7,855 bases of DNA from Mycobacteriaceae bacterium (GTDB taxonomy: Bacteria; Actinomycetota; Actinomycetes; Mycobacteriales; Mycobacteriaceae), in contig JAFAWC010000360.1 of assembly GCA_019242135.1 (NCBI GenBank), forward strand, positions 1 through 7,855. The letters are read 5' to 3'. Below, one piece after another: positions 1-7,051 of this stretch. How positions within the stretch are numbered: the first letter of the stretch is position 1; every line of letters begins with the position of its first letter. A program made the position numbers and the translations under genes. The notes under the pieces were generated by a model. It ran no database searches and was not told the DNA's origin. It saw nothing but the letters and a program-made list of their open reading frames with translations.

Positions 1-22
1 TGAGGTCAATGCGTTTCGCCAT
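1..22 (-). CDS. pstB: Phosphate ABC transporter ATP-binding protein PstB (first 7 codons only)
   Basis: Only the start of the gene lies in the window: an ATG at 22-20 followed by codons for Ala-Lys-Arg-Ile-Asp-Leu. Mycobacterial PstB/PhoT proteins begin Met-Ala-Lys-Arg-Leu-Asp-Leu, so this start fits the family. An AGGA ribosome-binding site (34-31) lies 8 nt upstream, inside the 20-nt gap after the pstA stop. PstB is the cytoplasmic ATPase that powers the PstC-PstA channel. No Walker motifs can be checked because the rest of the gene is outside the window. The identification rests on seven residues plus its place at the end of a pstSCA operon, which is the usual position. Confidence 0.8.
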
Positions 23-42
23 GGGATTCTTCCTGTCGAGTT

Positions 43-945
43 CTACCGTCGGGCCATCAGGCTGCCCGAGACCAGTCCGGCAAGCAGATTGAGGATTGCG
101 ACGATGATGATCAGGGTCAGCGCAGCGCCCCAGATCCTCAAGAAGCCGGCGTGTTGCGGGTTGGTCAGTTCGGTGTAGATAAGCAACGGCAGCGATGCCA
201 TGTTGCCGTGGAAGATGTCGAAGTTGATCGCGCGGCTGTAGCCCACGAGGACCAGCACCGGCGCGGTTTCGCCGATCACCCGCGCGATGGACAGCAGCAC
301 GCCCGAGATGATGCCCGGCAGTGCTGTCGGCACAACGACCCGCAAGATCGTGATCCACTTGGCAATGCCCAACGCGTAGCTGGCTTCCCGTAGCTCGTCG
401 GGTACCAGCTTGAGCATTTCCTCGGTCGAGCGGACCACGACGGGCAGCATCAACAGCACCAGCGACAGCGCGACCGCGAATGCGCTCTGCTCGAAGCCCA
501 GGGTCGCGATCCACAGCGCGAAGATGAACAGTGCGGCCACGATCGACGGCACCCCGGCGAGAACGTCGACCATGAACGTCGTCACGCGGGCCAGCGGGCC
601 GCGACCATACTCAACGAGGTAAACGGCGGCCATCAAGCCCAGCGGGACAGCCAGAATCGCCGCCACACCCGCTTGCACGAGGGTCCCGTAGATCGCGTGA
701 TACACCCCGCCGGCGAACTGTTCGGGCAGCACGCCCTGCAGCGAATGCGACCACCAGGTGTTCCTCGTGACCCCGTACCAGCCACGCTGAATGACCACCC
801 ACAACACCCAGACCAGCGGGATAACCGCGATGACGAACGCGAGCACGAACAACACGGCGGCAACGACGTTCTTGATCCGCCGGGAAGGAGTGAGCGGGCG
901 GAAGGTCGGGGCCTTGACCGGCCGGTCGAGCGCGGCAGTGCTCAT
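43..945 (-). CDS. pstA: Phosphate ABC transporter permease PstA
   Basis: This 300-residue inner-membrane permease forms the phosphate channel together with PstC. A cytoplasmic N-terminus of about 25 residues is followed by a long hydrophobic segment (about 27-52). Further membrane helices lie at about 85-112, 122-148, 153-173, 208-235 and 270-297. The ABC-permease EAA loop is visible at Glu187-Ala188, Gly193 and Pro206, followed by the Arg-Val-Ile-Gly-Glu-Thr-Ala-Pro stretch typical of PstA/PstC. The ATG overlaps the pstC stop as ATGA (945-942), so translation is probably coupled to pstC. An AAAGG sequence lies just upstream, within the pstC end. The gene ends in TAG and is followed after 20 nt by pstB. 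Length and motifs are normal for the family. Confidence 0.96.
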   Translation of the reverse strand: MSTAALDRPVKAPTFRPLTPSRRIKNVVAAVLFVLAFVIAVIPLVWVLWVVIQRGWYGVTRNTWWSHSLQGVLPEQFAGGVYHAIYGTLVQAGVAAILAVPLGLMAAVYLVEYGRGPLARVTTFMVDVLAGVPSIVAALFIFALWIATLGFEQSAFAVALSLVLLMLPVVVRSTEEMLKLVPDELREASYALGIAKWITILRVVVPTALPGIISGVLLSIARVIGETAPVLVLVGYSRAINFDIFHGNMASLPLLIYTELTNPQHAGFLRIWGAALTLIIIVAILNLLAGLVSGSLMARR

Positions 946-1994
946 CCGTTGACCTTTCCGCCAGCGACCGCACGGGCGGCCGCGTTGACAACGAATGTCA
1001 GCACGAACAACACGAAGCCTGCCGCGATGTAGGCGCCCGTCGGCAGGGGCGAACTGAATTCGGCTGCGGCCGAAGCGATCTTCGAGGCGAAGGTGTATCC
1101 GCCGTCGAACAGCGACCAGTTCCCAGGTTGCGCCGCGGACCGCAGGATGATCAGCACGGCAACGGTTTCACCCAGCGCACGACCCAAACCGAGCATCGAA
1201 GCCGCGATCACGCCGCTGCGACCGAACGGCAGCACCGTCATCCGCACGACCTCCCACTTGGTGGCCCCGAGCGCCTGTGCGGCCTCAATGTGGGGATGCG
1301 GCGTTTGGCGGAAGACCTCGCGGGACACCGACGTGACGATCGGCAGGATCATCACTGCCAGCACGATGCCGGCGGTGAAGATCGTGCCACCACCGGCCAA
1401 CGACACGTTGCCCTGTTTGAACAGAAACAGCCAATTGAGGTGCTTGTTCAAAAACGTGGCGAACGGCTCCAGCTTGGGCGCCAGCACGAAGATGCCCCAC
1501 AACCCGAAGATGATCGACGGGACCGCGGCGAGCAGATCGACCATCACACTGAACGGCCGCGCCAGCCGGGTCGGCGCGTACTGCGTCAAGAACACCGCGA
1601 TGCCGATCGACACCGGCACCGCAAGCACCAACGCGAACACCGAACTGAGCACCGTGACCACGAACAGGTCGCGGATACCGAAGAACAAGTTGTTGGCGTC
1701 GTTGGTGTCGAACTTCCACTCGGTGAAGAAGTTGGCGTGGTTGGCACGCAGCGACGGCACCGCTTTGATCAGAAGGAAGATCGCGATCAGCGCGATCGCA
1801 ATCACGATCGTCAGACCCGCGGCGATCGCGATGCCTTTGAAGATCCGGTCCCCGAGCCGCCGCGTGCCTCCGCCGGTGGCCGTCACCGTGGGCGTCGGCG
1901 CGTTCGGGTCGTCCATGCCAGGAATTGTGCCCCCGTCCGGGGTCGCTGCGCTGGGCAACGACCCCGGGGGGCGGATTTCCGGTTGTAGGCCCAT
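942..1994 (-). CDS. pstC: Phosphate ABC transporter permease PstC
   Basis: This is the partner permease of PstA, 350 residues from the start chosen here. The first membrane helix is at about 53-78, with others at about 110-137, 145-172, 204-225, 260-284 and 321-341. The EAA loop is at Glu237-Ala-Ala, Gly243 and Pro256, followed by Gly-Arg-Ala-Leu-Gly-Glu-Thr. The sequence resembles M. tuberculosis PstC2. The start is uncertain. The ATG at 1994 has a GAGGT ribosome-binding site (2003-1999) 4 nt upstream and lies 12 nt after the pstS stop. A second in-frame ATG at 1916 (Met27) would give an N-terminal tail of the length I recall for PstC2, but has no visible ribosome-binding site. Residues 1-26 are rich in Pro, Gly and Ala, and their coding region holds a strong stem-loop. 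The gene ends inside the pstA start. Confidence 0.95.
   Translation of the reverse strand: MGLQPEIRPPGSLPSAATPDGGTIPGMDDPNAPTPTVTATGGGTRRLGDRIFKGIAIAAGLTIVIAIALIAIFLLIKAVPSLRANHANFFTEWKFDTNDANNLFFGIRDLFVVTVLSSVFALVLAVPVSIGIAVFLTQYAPTRLARPFSVMVDLLAAVPSIIFGLWGIFVLAPKLEPFATFLNKHLNWLFLFKQGNVSLAGGGTIFTAGIVLAVMILPIVTSVSREVFRQTPHPHIEAAQALGATKWEVVRMTVLPFGRSGVIAASMLGLGRALGETVAVLIILRSAAQPGNWSLFDGGYTFASKIASAAAEFSSPLPTGAYIAAGFVLFVLTFVVNAAARAVAGGKVNG
1931..1971 (-). other. Strong mRNA stem-loop near the pstS/pstC junction
   Basis: A perfect 9-bp inverted repeat (1937-1945 with 1959-1967; CCGGGGTCG and CGACCCCGG) encloses a 13-nt loop. After a 2-nt bulge the stem can extend by four more G-C pairs (1931-1934 with 1968-1971). 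In the pst transcript it falls between the two candidate pstC starts (1994 and 1916). Such hairpins between a binding-protein gene and its permease genes can stabilise the upstream message and lower downstream expression. That role is inferred here. No T-run follows on the transcribed strand, so a canonical terminator is unlikely. Confidence 0.55.
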
Positions 1995-2006
1995 CGTGAC
2001 CTCAAA

Positions 2007-3137
2007 TCAGGCGATGGCGTTCACCGCTGCCGACAACTTCGGCTTGAACGCGTCGGGAATCGGGATGTAGCCGTTGTCGGCCAACCCGTTCTGGCCGGCA
2101 CCGATCGCCGTCTGCAGGAAGGCCTTCACTGCCTGACCGGTTGCCGAGTCCGGGTACTTCGAGCACACGACCTCGTAGGTCGCCAGCACGATCGGATACG
2201 CGCCGGCCTGCGTCGGCTTGTAGAACGACGAGGTGTCAAGCACCAAGTCGTTGCCCTGTCCCTTGACGGTGGCGCCCGCGATCGTCTTGCCGACGCTGTC
2301 GACGGTGATTTCGACCGCGTCCTTGCCCGCGGAGGTGACGATCTTGGCCATGTTGAGGTTCTGCGCCTTGGCGAACGACCACTCGTTGTAGGTGATCGAA
2401 CCGTCGGTGTTCTTGATGGCAGCCGATGTTCCGTCGTTGCCCTTGGCGCCCTCACCGACGCCGCCGTTGAACGTCTTACCGGCGCCCTTGCCCCAGGCAC
2501 CGTCGGAGGCCACGTCCAGATACTGCTGGAAGTTGTCCGTGGTCCCGGACTGGTCGCTGCGGAACACCACGTGGATGGGCGTGGCGGGCAGGTTCGCGCC
2601 CGGGTTCAGGTTCTTGATCGCGGGGTCGTCCCACGACGTGATGCCGCCATTGAAGATCTTCGCTGCGGTCGGACCGTCGAGGATCAGCGAGTCGATGCCC
2701 TTGACGTTGTAGGTGATCGCGATGGGGCCGAACACGGCCGGCAGGTTCCAGGCCGCCGAGCCGCATCGCTTCTGGGCCGCGTCATACTCGCCCTTTTCCT
2801 GGTTCAGCGGGGAGTCCGAACCGCCGAAATCCGTTTGATTGCCCGTGAATTCACTGATCCCGGCGCCCGAACCGTTTGCCGTGTAGTTCAACGTCTGGCC
2901 CGAGCATGCCTGTTCGAATGCGTTGACGAATCGGGTCATCGCATTGGCCTGTGCCGTGGAACCACTGGACTTCAACGTTTTCTTTCCGCCACAGTTCACC
3001 TGAGAAGCGGGCGCACCCGAGGTCGGGCTGGATCCAGGCGACGCGGTGTTGCTGTTGTTGTTACTGCCGCATCCCGATAGCACCAGGGCACCCACAGCCA
3101 GCAGGCTCATCGCGGCGCCAGGTCGGTTGAGCTTCAC
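2007..3137 (-). CDS. pstS: Phosphate-binding lipoprotein PstS (PstS3-like)
   Basis: This is the extracytoplasmic phosphate-binding component of the Pst transporter, 376 residues. It has a lipoprotein signal: positive N-terminus (Lys2, Arg5), hydrophobic core (about 8-20) and lipobox Leu-Ser-Gly-Cys, with Cys23 the lipidated residue. A Ser/Asn/Gly/Pro-rich linker (about 24-48) follows. Phosphate-binding segments are visible at Ser58-Gly-Ser-Thr, Gly105-Gly-Ser-Asp108 and Arg193-Ser-Asp-Gln-Ser-Gly-Thr-Thr200. The sequence closely resembles M. tuberculosis PstS3 as I recall it. The frame stays open upstream to about 3365, but the GTG at 3137 is chosen because AAGGAG (3147-3142) precedes it by 4 nt and because it places the lipobox correctly. 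It is the first gene of pstSCAB, 12 nt before pstC. Phosphate-starvation control is suggested by upstream 11-bp repeats. Confidence 0.96.
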   Translation of the reverse strand: MKLNRPGAAMSLLAVGALVLSGCGSNNNSNTASPGSSPTSGAPASQVNCGGKKTLKSSGSTAQANAMTRFVNAFEQACSGQTLNYTANGSGAGISEFTGNQTDFGGSDSPLNQEKGEYDAAQKRCGSAAWNLPAVFGPIAITYNVKGIDSLILDGPTAAKIFNGGITSWDDPAIKNLNPGANLPATPIHVVFRSDQSGTTDNFQQYLDVASDGAWGKGAGKTFNGGVGEGAKGNDGTSAAIKNTDGSITYNEWSFAKAQNLNMAKIVTSAGKDAVEITVDSVGKTIAGATVKGQGNDLVLDTSSFYKPTQAGAYPIVLATYEVVCSKYPDSATGQAVKAFLQTAIGAGQNGLADNGYIPIPDAFKPKLSAAVNAIA

Positions 3138-3243
3138 GTAACTCCTTGACGAGTCAGGGTGACGAACAGGCGCATTACGCCACCGGTCGGGCCGAGCCAC
3201 GGAACGTCGTTCCGCTGAGCAGATCCGTGCTGCTCGGGACCAA

Positions 3244-3249
3244 AACCTA
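3244..3249 (-). promoter_or_regulatory. Candidate -10 box for pstS
   Basis: On the minus strand this reads TAGGTT, matching the TANNNT core of mycobacterial SigA -10 boxes. It lies about 107 nt before the pstS start and just downstream of the phased GTTCATC-type repeats, a good geometry for an activator bound upstream of the promoter. No convincing -35 box is seen, which would suit an activator-dependent promoter. The placement is an inference from spacing alone. Confidence 0.3.
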
Positions 3250-3254
3250 TGGGC

Positions 3255-3298
3255 CCACTGTGAATACACACCCCCACCAAGATGAACGACAGATGAAC
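3255..3298 (-). promoter_or_regulatory. Candidate PHO/RegX3 box: 11-bp-phased direct repeats upstream of pstS
   Basis: Read on the minus strand from 3298, four consecutive 11-bp units can be laid out: GTTCATCTGTC, GTTCATCTTGG, TGGGGGTGTGT and ATTCACAGTGG. Units 1 and 2 share an exact GTTCATCT; unit 3 is degenerate; unit 4 keeps TTCA in phase. Direct GTTCAYC-like repeats with 11-bp spacing are the known form of PhoP boxes in Streptomyces, and RegX3 is the corresponding phosphate regulator in mycobacteria. The position upstream of pstS makes RegX3 the likely binder. This rests on pattern and context, with no binding data. Confidence 0.6.
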
Positions 3299-3361
3299 CG
3301 GGCCGCTGGGCGACGCTCTGCGCGGCGGCGGCGAGGGGTGGCCCTTTGTGCGGCCGCGCCC

Positions 3362-5025
<1,664 letters not shown>

Positions 5026-5104
5026 ACCCTCCAGCGCGCGGGTCGGCGCGGCCGACTCGTACGGACGGTGCCCGTTGCGGTCCTCGGCTCCGCGCGATCA
5101 TCTA

Positions 5105-5110
5105 ACGATA
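5105..5110 (-). promoter_or_regulatory. Candidate -10 box for glnR
   Basis: Read on the minus strand this is TATCGT, fitting the TANNNT mycobacterial -10 pattern, about 80 nt upstream of the glnR start within the divergent glnR-lmeA region. No clear -35 is visible. It sits inside a spaced inverted repeat, CTAAC (5102-5106) and GTTAG (5126-5130), which could be an operator but is short. Weak evidence. Confidence 0.25.
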
Positions 5111-5153
5111 ACCCGCGACCTGCGAGTTAGCCGTGCTGACCGCTGGCCTGCGC

Positions 5154-5159
5154 CACAAT
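5154..5159 (+). promoter_or_regulatory. Weak candidate -10 box for a leaderless lmeA transcript
   Basis: CACAAT keeps the two most conserved -10 positions (A2 and T6) and ends 6 nt before the GTG at 5166. A transcript starting at that GTG would be leaderless, a common arrangement in mycobacteria. The absence of a ribosome-binding site before any lmeA start candidate is compatible with this. The first base is not T, so confidence is low. Confidence 0.28.
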
Positions 5160-5165
5160 GTGCGG

Positions 5166-5963
5166 GTGCGCGCGCTGCTCATCGGGACGACCGCGATGAT
5201 CCTCGCGCTCGTCTGCGGGGCCGTCGCAGCCGACTTCGGCGCCGCGATCTACGCCGAATACCGGCTGGCCCGGACCCTTCGCGCCGAGGCGGGACTGGGA
5301 TTCGATCCGTGGGTCGGCATTCTGCGCTTCCCGTTCATTCCGCAGGCACTCGCCCAGCACTACAAGCAGGTCGAGTTCAAGGCCAGCGGCGTCGAGCGAC
5401 CGATCATCGGTGAAGCGACGTTGGAGGCGACGCTGTATTCGATCGACCTGGCGCAGGCCTCCTGGCTGATCCGGCCCGAGGCTCCGCTGCCGGTCGGCAA
5501 GGCGGAAAGCCGGATCCTCATCGACTCCACACACCTCGGCCGTTTCATGGGCATCAATGACTTGCTGGTCGAGGCCCCGCCGAAGGACATCAACGACGCT
5601 ACCGGCGGCACGACCGAGTCGGGGATTTCGAGCAGCATCGGGCTGGTGTTCACCGGTACCCCGAAGGCCGCCGGCTTCTACGACCGGGTCAGCGTCTCGG
5701 TGAACCTGTCGATGGCCGGCCCCGATCGCTCCACCTTGGTGCTCACCGCGACGGGAGTCATCACCGGCCCGGCCACCGCGGACCGCACAGTGCCCGACGA
5801 CAAGCTCGGTGCGGTGCTCACCGCCTTCAGCAAGAGCCTGCCTGCGCAGAAGTTGCCGTTCGGGCTGGCTCCCGACCGGGAAGGCGTACGGGGCTCCGAC
5901 GTGATCATCGAGGGCATCGCCGAGGGACTAACCCTGCGCCTCGACGAGTTCAAGATGACATGA
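5166..5963 (+). CDS. lmeA: Lipomannan elongation factor LmeA (DUF2993 family)
   Basis: The 265-residue envelope protein resembles M. tuberculosis Rv0817c and M. smegmatis LmeA, which support elongation of the lipomannan mannan chain and bind phosphatylinositol-type lipids. The N-terminus has Arg2, a hydrophobic stretch (about 3-22) that acts as signal or anchor, and then a soluble domain rich in beta segments. Family landmarks include Gly-Phe-Asp-Pro-Trp-Val-Gly-Ile-Leu-Arg-Phe, Ser-Trp-Leu-Ile-Arg-Pro, Asp-Ser-Thr-His-Leu-Gly-Arg, and Arg-Gly-Ser-Asp-Val-Ile-Ile-Glu-Gly-Ile-Ala-Glu-Gly near the end. GTG at 5166 is preferred because it gives Met-Arg-Ala-Leu, as in the homologue I recall, and a normal signal. 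In-frame GTGs at 5160 and 5133 are alternatives; the latter adds 11 residues. None has a good ribosome-binding site. The stop overlaps the thiX start (ATGA). It is transcribed divergently from glnR. Confidence 0.88.
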   Translation: MRALLIGTTAMILALVCGAVAADFGAAIYAEYRLARTLRAEAGLGFDPWVGILRFPFIPQALAQHYKQVEFKASGVERPIIGEATLEATLYSIDLAQASWLIRPEAPLPVGKAESRILIDSTHLGRFMGINDLLVEAPPKDINDATGGTTESGISSSIGLVFTGTPKAAGFYDRVSVSVNLSMAGPDRSTLVLTATGVITGPATADRTVPDDKLGAVLTAFSKSLPAQKLPFGLAPDREGVRGSDVIIEGIAEGLTLRLDEFKMT

Positions 5964-6403
5964 GCTCCTCTGTGGTCGCGGTGCTGTGCCTGATCGGTGT
6001 TGCTCTCGGCGCCGCGGCGGCGGTCGGCCTGCTCATCAAGCGCCGCTCCGGCAAGCTGCGGGAAACCTCCGGTCAGCGGGATCGGCCGGTCGACGGCGCC
6101 GATCTGGGGCTGTCCACGACGGGCCCCACGGTCGTGCACTTTTCCGCGGTGTGGTGCGGACCCTGCGGGGCGGTGCGGCGGGTGGTCGACGAAGTGTGTC
6201 GAGAGCTTCCGGACGTGGCCCACCGGGAGATTGACATCGACGCGAATCCCGCAGCAGCGCGTAGCCTTTCGGTGCTGTCGCTGCCGTCGACGTTCATCTT
6301 CGACTCCGGCGGCCGGCAGAGGTATCGCACGGCCGGCGTTCCCAAGGCCGCTGACCTGCGGTCTGCCCTGGTACCGCTGTTGGCCCGACCCCGCGGCCAT
6401 TAG
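5960..6403 (+). CDS. thiX: Membrane-anchored thioredoxin-like protein ThiX
   Basis: This 147-residue thioredoxin-fold protein has an N-terminal membrane anchor (about 4-26) followed by Lys-Arg-Arg and a short linker. The thioredoxin domain spans about 45-145. The active site is Trp65-Cys66-Gly-Pro-Cys69, the classical dithiol motif. The cis-proline loop is seen at Ser107-Leu-Pro109-Ser-Thr. The positive residues after the anchor suggest that the catalytic domain faces the cytoplasm, but topology is an inference. It resembles Rv0816c, annotated thiX in M. tuberculosis, a name that does not prove a thiamine role. The ATG overlaps the lmeA stop (5960-5963), so translation is probably coupled. 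The stop codon TAG (6401-6403) lies directly before the -10 box of the next transcription unit. A likely role is supplying reducing equivalents to the sulfurtransferase genes downstream. Confidence 0.88.
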   Translation: MSSSVVAVLCLIGVALGAAAAVGLLIKRRSGKLRETSGQRDRPVDGADLGLSTTGPTVVHFSAVWCGPCGAVRRVVDEVCRELPDVAHREIDIDANPAAARSLSVLSLPSTFIFDSGGRQRYRTAGVPKAADLRSALVPLLARPRGH

Positions 6404-6404
6404 G

Positions 6405-6410
6405 TAAGAT
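6405..6410 (+). promoter_or_regulatory. -10 box driving the leaderless polycysteine leader
   Basis: TAAGAT matches the TANNNT -10 consensus and ends 7 nt before the GTG at 6418, the spacing expected if transcription starts on the first base of that codon. A weak TTGGCC (6380-6385) lies 19 nt further upstream as a possible -35. The box begins one base after the thiX stop codon, so the cysteine-controlled genes have their own promoter as well as possible read-through from lmeA-thiX. Confidence 0.7.
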
Positions 6411-6417
6411 CGCCGAC

Positions 6418-6507
6418 GTGTTGACCCGCCTGGAGCAGACGCTCACCAAGCGCCGCGCAGTGGATCTGTGCCGCACCGCGGGTTGTTTCTGTTGCTGTTG
6501 CCGCTGA
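6418..6507 (+). CDS. Leaderless polycysteine leader peptide (cysteine-responsive attenuator uORF)
   Basis: The ORF has 29 codons: GTG start, TGA stop. It has six cysteines (positions 18, 23 and 25-28), ending Cys-Phe-Cys-Cys-Cys-Cys-Arg. Such density is very unusual and typical of an amino-acid-sensing leader. No ribosome-binding site precedes the GTG, while a -10 box sits 7 nt upstream, so it is probably translated from a leaderless mRNA. The codons for residues 25-28 lie in a tract (6484-6499) complementary to the ribosome-binding site of the next gene, so ribosome occupancy on the Cys codons should set access to that site. Its stop is 64 nt before the DUF4395 ATG. From memory, an equivalent leader was described in M. 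smegmatis as a cysteine-responsive attenuator. The peptide itself probably has no other function. Confidence 0.85.
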   Translation: MLTRLEQTLTKRRAVDLCRTAGCFCCCCR

Positions 6508-6566
6508 CCCCCCGGTCAGCGGCGTGAGCCGCGCCTTTCCCGCCAGCTCGGACAGCAACAGGAGTA
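6484..6566 (+). promoter_or_regulatory. Attenuator RNA: polycysteine codons pair with the downstream ribosome-binding site
   Basis: The polycysteine tract 6489-6498 (CUGUUGCUGU in RNA) is perfectly complementary to 6552-6561 (ACAGCAACAG). The helix extends to 6484-6499 with 6551-6566: 16 pairs, 12 Watson-Crick and 4 G-U. The AGGAG ribosome-binding site of the DUF4395 gene (6560-6564) lies wholly inside it. A separate hairpin (6500-6523) nests inside this long-range helix. Expected logic, inferred: with ample cysteine, ribosomes finish the leader and the helix forms, hiding the site. When Cys-tRNA is scarce, stalled ribosomes cover the tract and free it. The pairing is directly visible; the direction of control is inference. 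Confidence 0.78.
6500..6523 (+). other. Ten-base-pair hairpin spanning the leader stop codon
   Basis: GCCGCTGACC (6500-6509) and GGTCAGCGGC (6514-6523) form a perfect 10-bp stem with a CCCC loop. The left arm includes the leader's last Arg codon and its TGA stop (6505-6507). It is compatible with, and nested in, the ribosome-binding-site-sequestering helix. It may bring the two distant strands together or slow ribosome release. No T-run follows, so a standard intrinsic terminator is not supported. Confidence 0.75.
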
Positions 6567-6571
6567 TCTGT

Positions 6572-7051
6572 ATGTCGACAACCGCCACCGAAGTAGATGT
6601 CCGCGGTCCCCGCTTCGCCGCCTGGGTCACGACCGTGGTGCTGGTGGTGACGCTGGTGACGTCGGCTATCAGTGCGCAGGCCGCGACGGTCATCCTGGGC
6701 CTGCAGGCCGTGGTGTTCGCGGTCAGCGCCCTGCGAGGGCCACGGCGCAGCCCCTACGGGCTTCTCTACGCCGGGGTCGTCGCGCCGCGGCTGGGCCCCG
6801 TCACCTCGCGCGAGGCGGTAGCGCCGCTGAAGTTCGCCCAACTGGTGGGCTTCGTCTTCGCGGCGATCGGCGTCGTCGGGTTTGCCACCGGGGTGTGGAC
6901 GCTCGGCGCAATTGCGACGGCGTTCGCGCTCGTCGCCGCGTTTCTCAACGCCGCGTTCGGCATCTGCCTGGGCTGTCAGCTATATCCGCTGCTGGTCCGG
7001 CTGCAGGGGCGGCAGATCCCGCAACGAAAGGAAATACATGTCTCGCTCTGA
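6572..7051 (+). CDS. DUF4395 family membrane protein
   Basis: This 159-residue integral membrane protein of unknown biochemical function is recognised as DUF4395. Hydrophobic segments lie at about 15-34, 38-53, 86-108 and 111-130, with a basic loop between the second and third (Arg55-Gly-Pro-Arg-Arg). Near the C-terminal end of the last helix is Cys132-Leu-Gly-Cys135, a CxxC pair that could be redox-active or carry sulfur. ATG at 6572 is chosen because AGGAG (6560-6564) is 7 nt upstream. An in-frame GTG at 6524, just after the leader hairpin, would add 16 residues and is an alternative reinitiation start. The gene overlaps cysA2 by 14 bp. Its place between a thioredoxin and a rhodanese, behind a cysteine-sensing leader, points to a role in sulfur or thiol transport or transfer, but this is only context. 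Confidence 0.85.
   Translation: MSTTATEVDVRGPRFAAWVTTVVLVVTLVTSAISAQAATVILGLQAVVFAVSALRGPRRSPYGLLYAGVVAPRLGPVTSREAVAPLKFAQLVGFVFAAIGVVGFATGVWTLGAIATAFALVAAFLNAAFGICLGCQLYPLLVRLQGRQIPQRKEIHVSL

Noticed and set aside
1093..2070. Long plus-strand open frame (325 codons) opposite pstC
   Set aside because: It is antisense to pstC over nearly its whole length, the translation has no recognisable domain, and the composition is that of a high-GC shadow frame.
3300..3361. Terminator after mshD
   Set aside because: The stretch is very GC-rich with several weak self-complementary pieces, including a GCGGCCGC palindrome, but no convincing stem followed by a T-run on the minus strand.
6500..6540. Intrinsic terminator after the polycysteine leader
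   Set aside because: The hairpin is strong but is followed by a GC-rich stretch with only a short TTT. The SD-sequestering pairing explains the region better, though term-seq could reopen this.
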